Shown here: positions 62,304-64,000 of the stretch, piece after piece
Position numbering within the stretch: position 1 is the stretch's first letter
Layout: each line of letters starts with the position of its first letter
Assembly: GCA_914767715.1 (NCBI GenBank)
Contig: OU612070.1
Coordinates: forward strand, 5,969,501 to 6,033,500
Direction: 5' to 3'
Origin: Membranipora membranacea
Lineage: Eukaryota > Bryozoa > Gymnolaemata > Cheilostomatida > Membraniporidae
Length of the DNA: 64,000 bases
Notes under the pieces: generated by a model
Database searches by the model: none
What the model saw: only the letters and a program-made list of their open reading frames with translations
Told to the model about the DNA's origin: nothing
Program-made: the position numbers and the translations under genes

Positions 62304-64000
62304 CTAGCGTCGGTGCTTATTGGACTTTTGCACCAGGCGAAGAATATGCTTTGATGCTTTATTGTTGAATATTTTCTTATGCGTAAACTTATGAAATAGG
62401 TAATGACTTCTACTTTTTAGGGTGGGTAAGTTTAAGAGTGATCTACCAGTTGTGACAGAAAACTTTTTAAGTGCAGATATTATGATTCTAATTGCTTTAT
62501 TCTGGAATTTTTCAATTGTGTCGGATATTTTTTGTGTGCCTTCTAGGTAGATAGATGAGTAGTATTCTAGGATAGGTCTGACGAGAATTTTGTAAGTCTT
62601 TAAGGATTCCTCAACGTTCATTAATTTTTTCAGTTTTGAATGTAGGTATACTACTTTGTTTGCTTTGGTTGCCGTTTCATTTGCATGGATGTGGAAAGAT
62701 GAATCAGTATCCAGGGTAACCCCTAGTACATTGATAGAGAGTTTTGTCTCAATTTTTGAATTTTGAAAATTGATGTGGTAAAATTTTTTAATGTTTCTGT
62801 TGGAAAATATGCATAACTGTGTTTTCTCAATTTTGAGTCTCAGTAAGTGGCTATGATACCAATCTGATGCTTTCTTTAGCAGAGTATTGGACTCCACTCT
62901 TACTTCATCTATGCTTGTGGCTGTACAGTAGATTAGCGTAACATCTGCATAAGCGAATGAATTGTCAAATGTTGCTAGCAATCCACTGATGGCTAAGTTA
63001 AAGAGGATAGGACCAGAATTGAGCCTTGAGGTACCCCACAGGTGATTGCGTGTGAATTAGATCGTGACAACCCCACTTTCATTACTTGGGATCGGTTTTG
63101 AAGATATGATCGAAGTAGTGCTATTGCAGAACTGGAGAATTGTTTTTTATCCAGTATGTATAGAAGAAGTTTGTGATTGATTGTATCAAATGCTTTTCGG
63201 ACATCTAGGGATAAGGCTCCAATGTAACATGGAGTGGATTGGCCAAGTTTAGTTTTCCATTGTTGCAGCACAGATAGCAACATTTGCTCGGTTGAATGAT
63301 TCTGACGAAATCCGAATTGGTGTTCTGAAAATAGGTTGTGTTTCTCTATGTAAGACATCATCTGATTTTTCATGTCAAGTTCAAATATCTTTGACAGAAT
63401 TGGAAGCTAGGATATTGGTCGATAATTTGACGGGTCACATTTTTTACCCTTTTTATGAATTGGCGTAACAAGGGCAGATTTAACGCAGTCAGGGAAGATT
63501 GATTTTTGATAGCATTCATTGACCAGAATGGATAGCGGGTAGGCAATTAAGTCACCTATTATTTTATGAATCATTGCTGGTATGTCACCTAGACCACACA
63601 GCATGTCTGAGTTGAGTGAATTTATGAGCAAAGTAATTGTTTTACTAGTGATTGGACTGAAAGAGAATTTGAAAGAATTTGTTTCTGTAGGAAAATGCGG
63701 GAAATTTGCCGGATTGAATTCAGAGTGCCCAGCAACATTTATGAAGTAATCATTTAAGGCGCAGGCAATATCTTTTTTATCCGTCTGTTTCACACATTTG
63801 TATTCCAGGCACTCTATAGATGTTTGGGATTTCTGTTTCTTGGTTATGGATTTTAAGCAGGAATAAAAACTTTTGTCGTTTGCTGGTAATGATTTGCTAA
63901 TGTAGTTTTTCTTAGCGGTAAGAATTTGGTTGTTAACATAGTTCCTGAATTTCTTGTAATGTTGAACTTGGCCATCAGTTGGGGCTTTAGATGCTTTAAA
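62304..64000 (-). mobile_element. Dead non-LTR retrotransposon, 3' part
   Basis: The minus strand encodes a LINE-type reverse transcriptase broken into three frames (63407-63793 and upstream to the window edge, 62993-63373, 62304-62981). Recognisable RT blocks include VTPIHKKGKKCDPSNYRPIS, FGFRQNHSTEQMLL, SLDVRKAFDTINHKLLL and GVPQGSIL. A FAYADVTLIYC block follows, in which the second aspartate of the catalytic YADD box is valine. Frame changes occur after NYRPIS and within the GVPQGSIL block. The C-terminal part (YKILVRPILEYYSSIYLEGT, then FQNKAIRI) is complete. The arrangement resembles the CR1/L2/Jockey group. The 5' part, including any endonuclease, lies beyond the window. The element cannot be active. 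Confidence 0.92.

Overview
This window is genomic DNA from an animal, most likely an invertebrate. Its genes are split by introns of about 0.1 to 4 kb with ordinary GT/AG junctions. The coding exons spell metazoan proteins: a cysteine dioxygenase, a connecdenn/DENND1-type DENN protein and a KAP-family NTPase of the Kidins220/NKPD1 kind. Intergenic DNA is AT-rich and full of decayed transposons and simple repeats. I cannot fix the phylum from sequence alone. There is no operon structure, CRISPR array, origin or intact tRNA/rRNA gene.

Layout. 1-8429: mostly non-coding, with possible exons of unknown genes at 12-95 (+), 1759-1826 (+) and 3058-3226 (-). 8430-13390 (+): a complete five-exon cysteine dioxygenase. 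14729-32749 (-): a complete 16-exon DENND1-like Rab GEF gene, convergent with CDO. Its introns hold two MITEs, a 12-bp minisatellite, small palindromes and a possible 18-nt microexon. 33-35 kb: no gene recognised. 35146-38558: a 3.4-kb element with terminal inverted repeats of about 0.4 kb and a perfect 8-bp flanking direct repeat. Nested inside it are a reverse-transcriptase scrap and a hAT-like MITE that carries a tRNA-like Pol III promoter module. 40396-43512 (+): a four-exon beta-propeller (NHL/TRIM-like) gene whose first exon has a decayed tandem copy in its second intron. 43.5-49.9 kb: a tRNA-derived SINE, an 8-bp tandem repeat and a possible two-exon unknown gene fragment. 49932-58447 (-): an 18-exon KAP P-loop gene with altered Walker residues and no ankyrin repeats. 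58.4-62.3 kb: non-coding as far as I can see. 62304-64000 (-): the 3' part of a dead non-LTR retrotransposon that runs off the window end.

The genes look like ordinary independent eukaryotic loci. Nothing suggests that they act in one pathway. The most unusual material is the nested mobile element at 35-38.6 kb, the degenerate P-loop of the KAP protein, the duplicated first exon of the propeller gene and the candidate DENND1 microexon. All exon joins were made by eye from splice-site consensus, reading phase and remembered family similarity. No alignment or database search was run.
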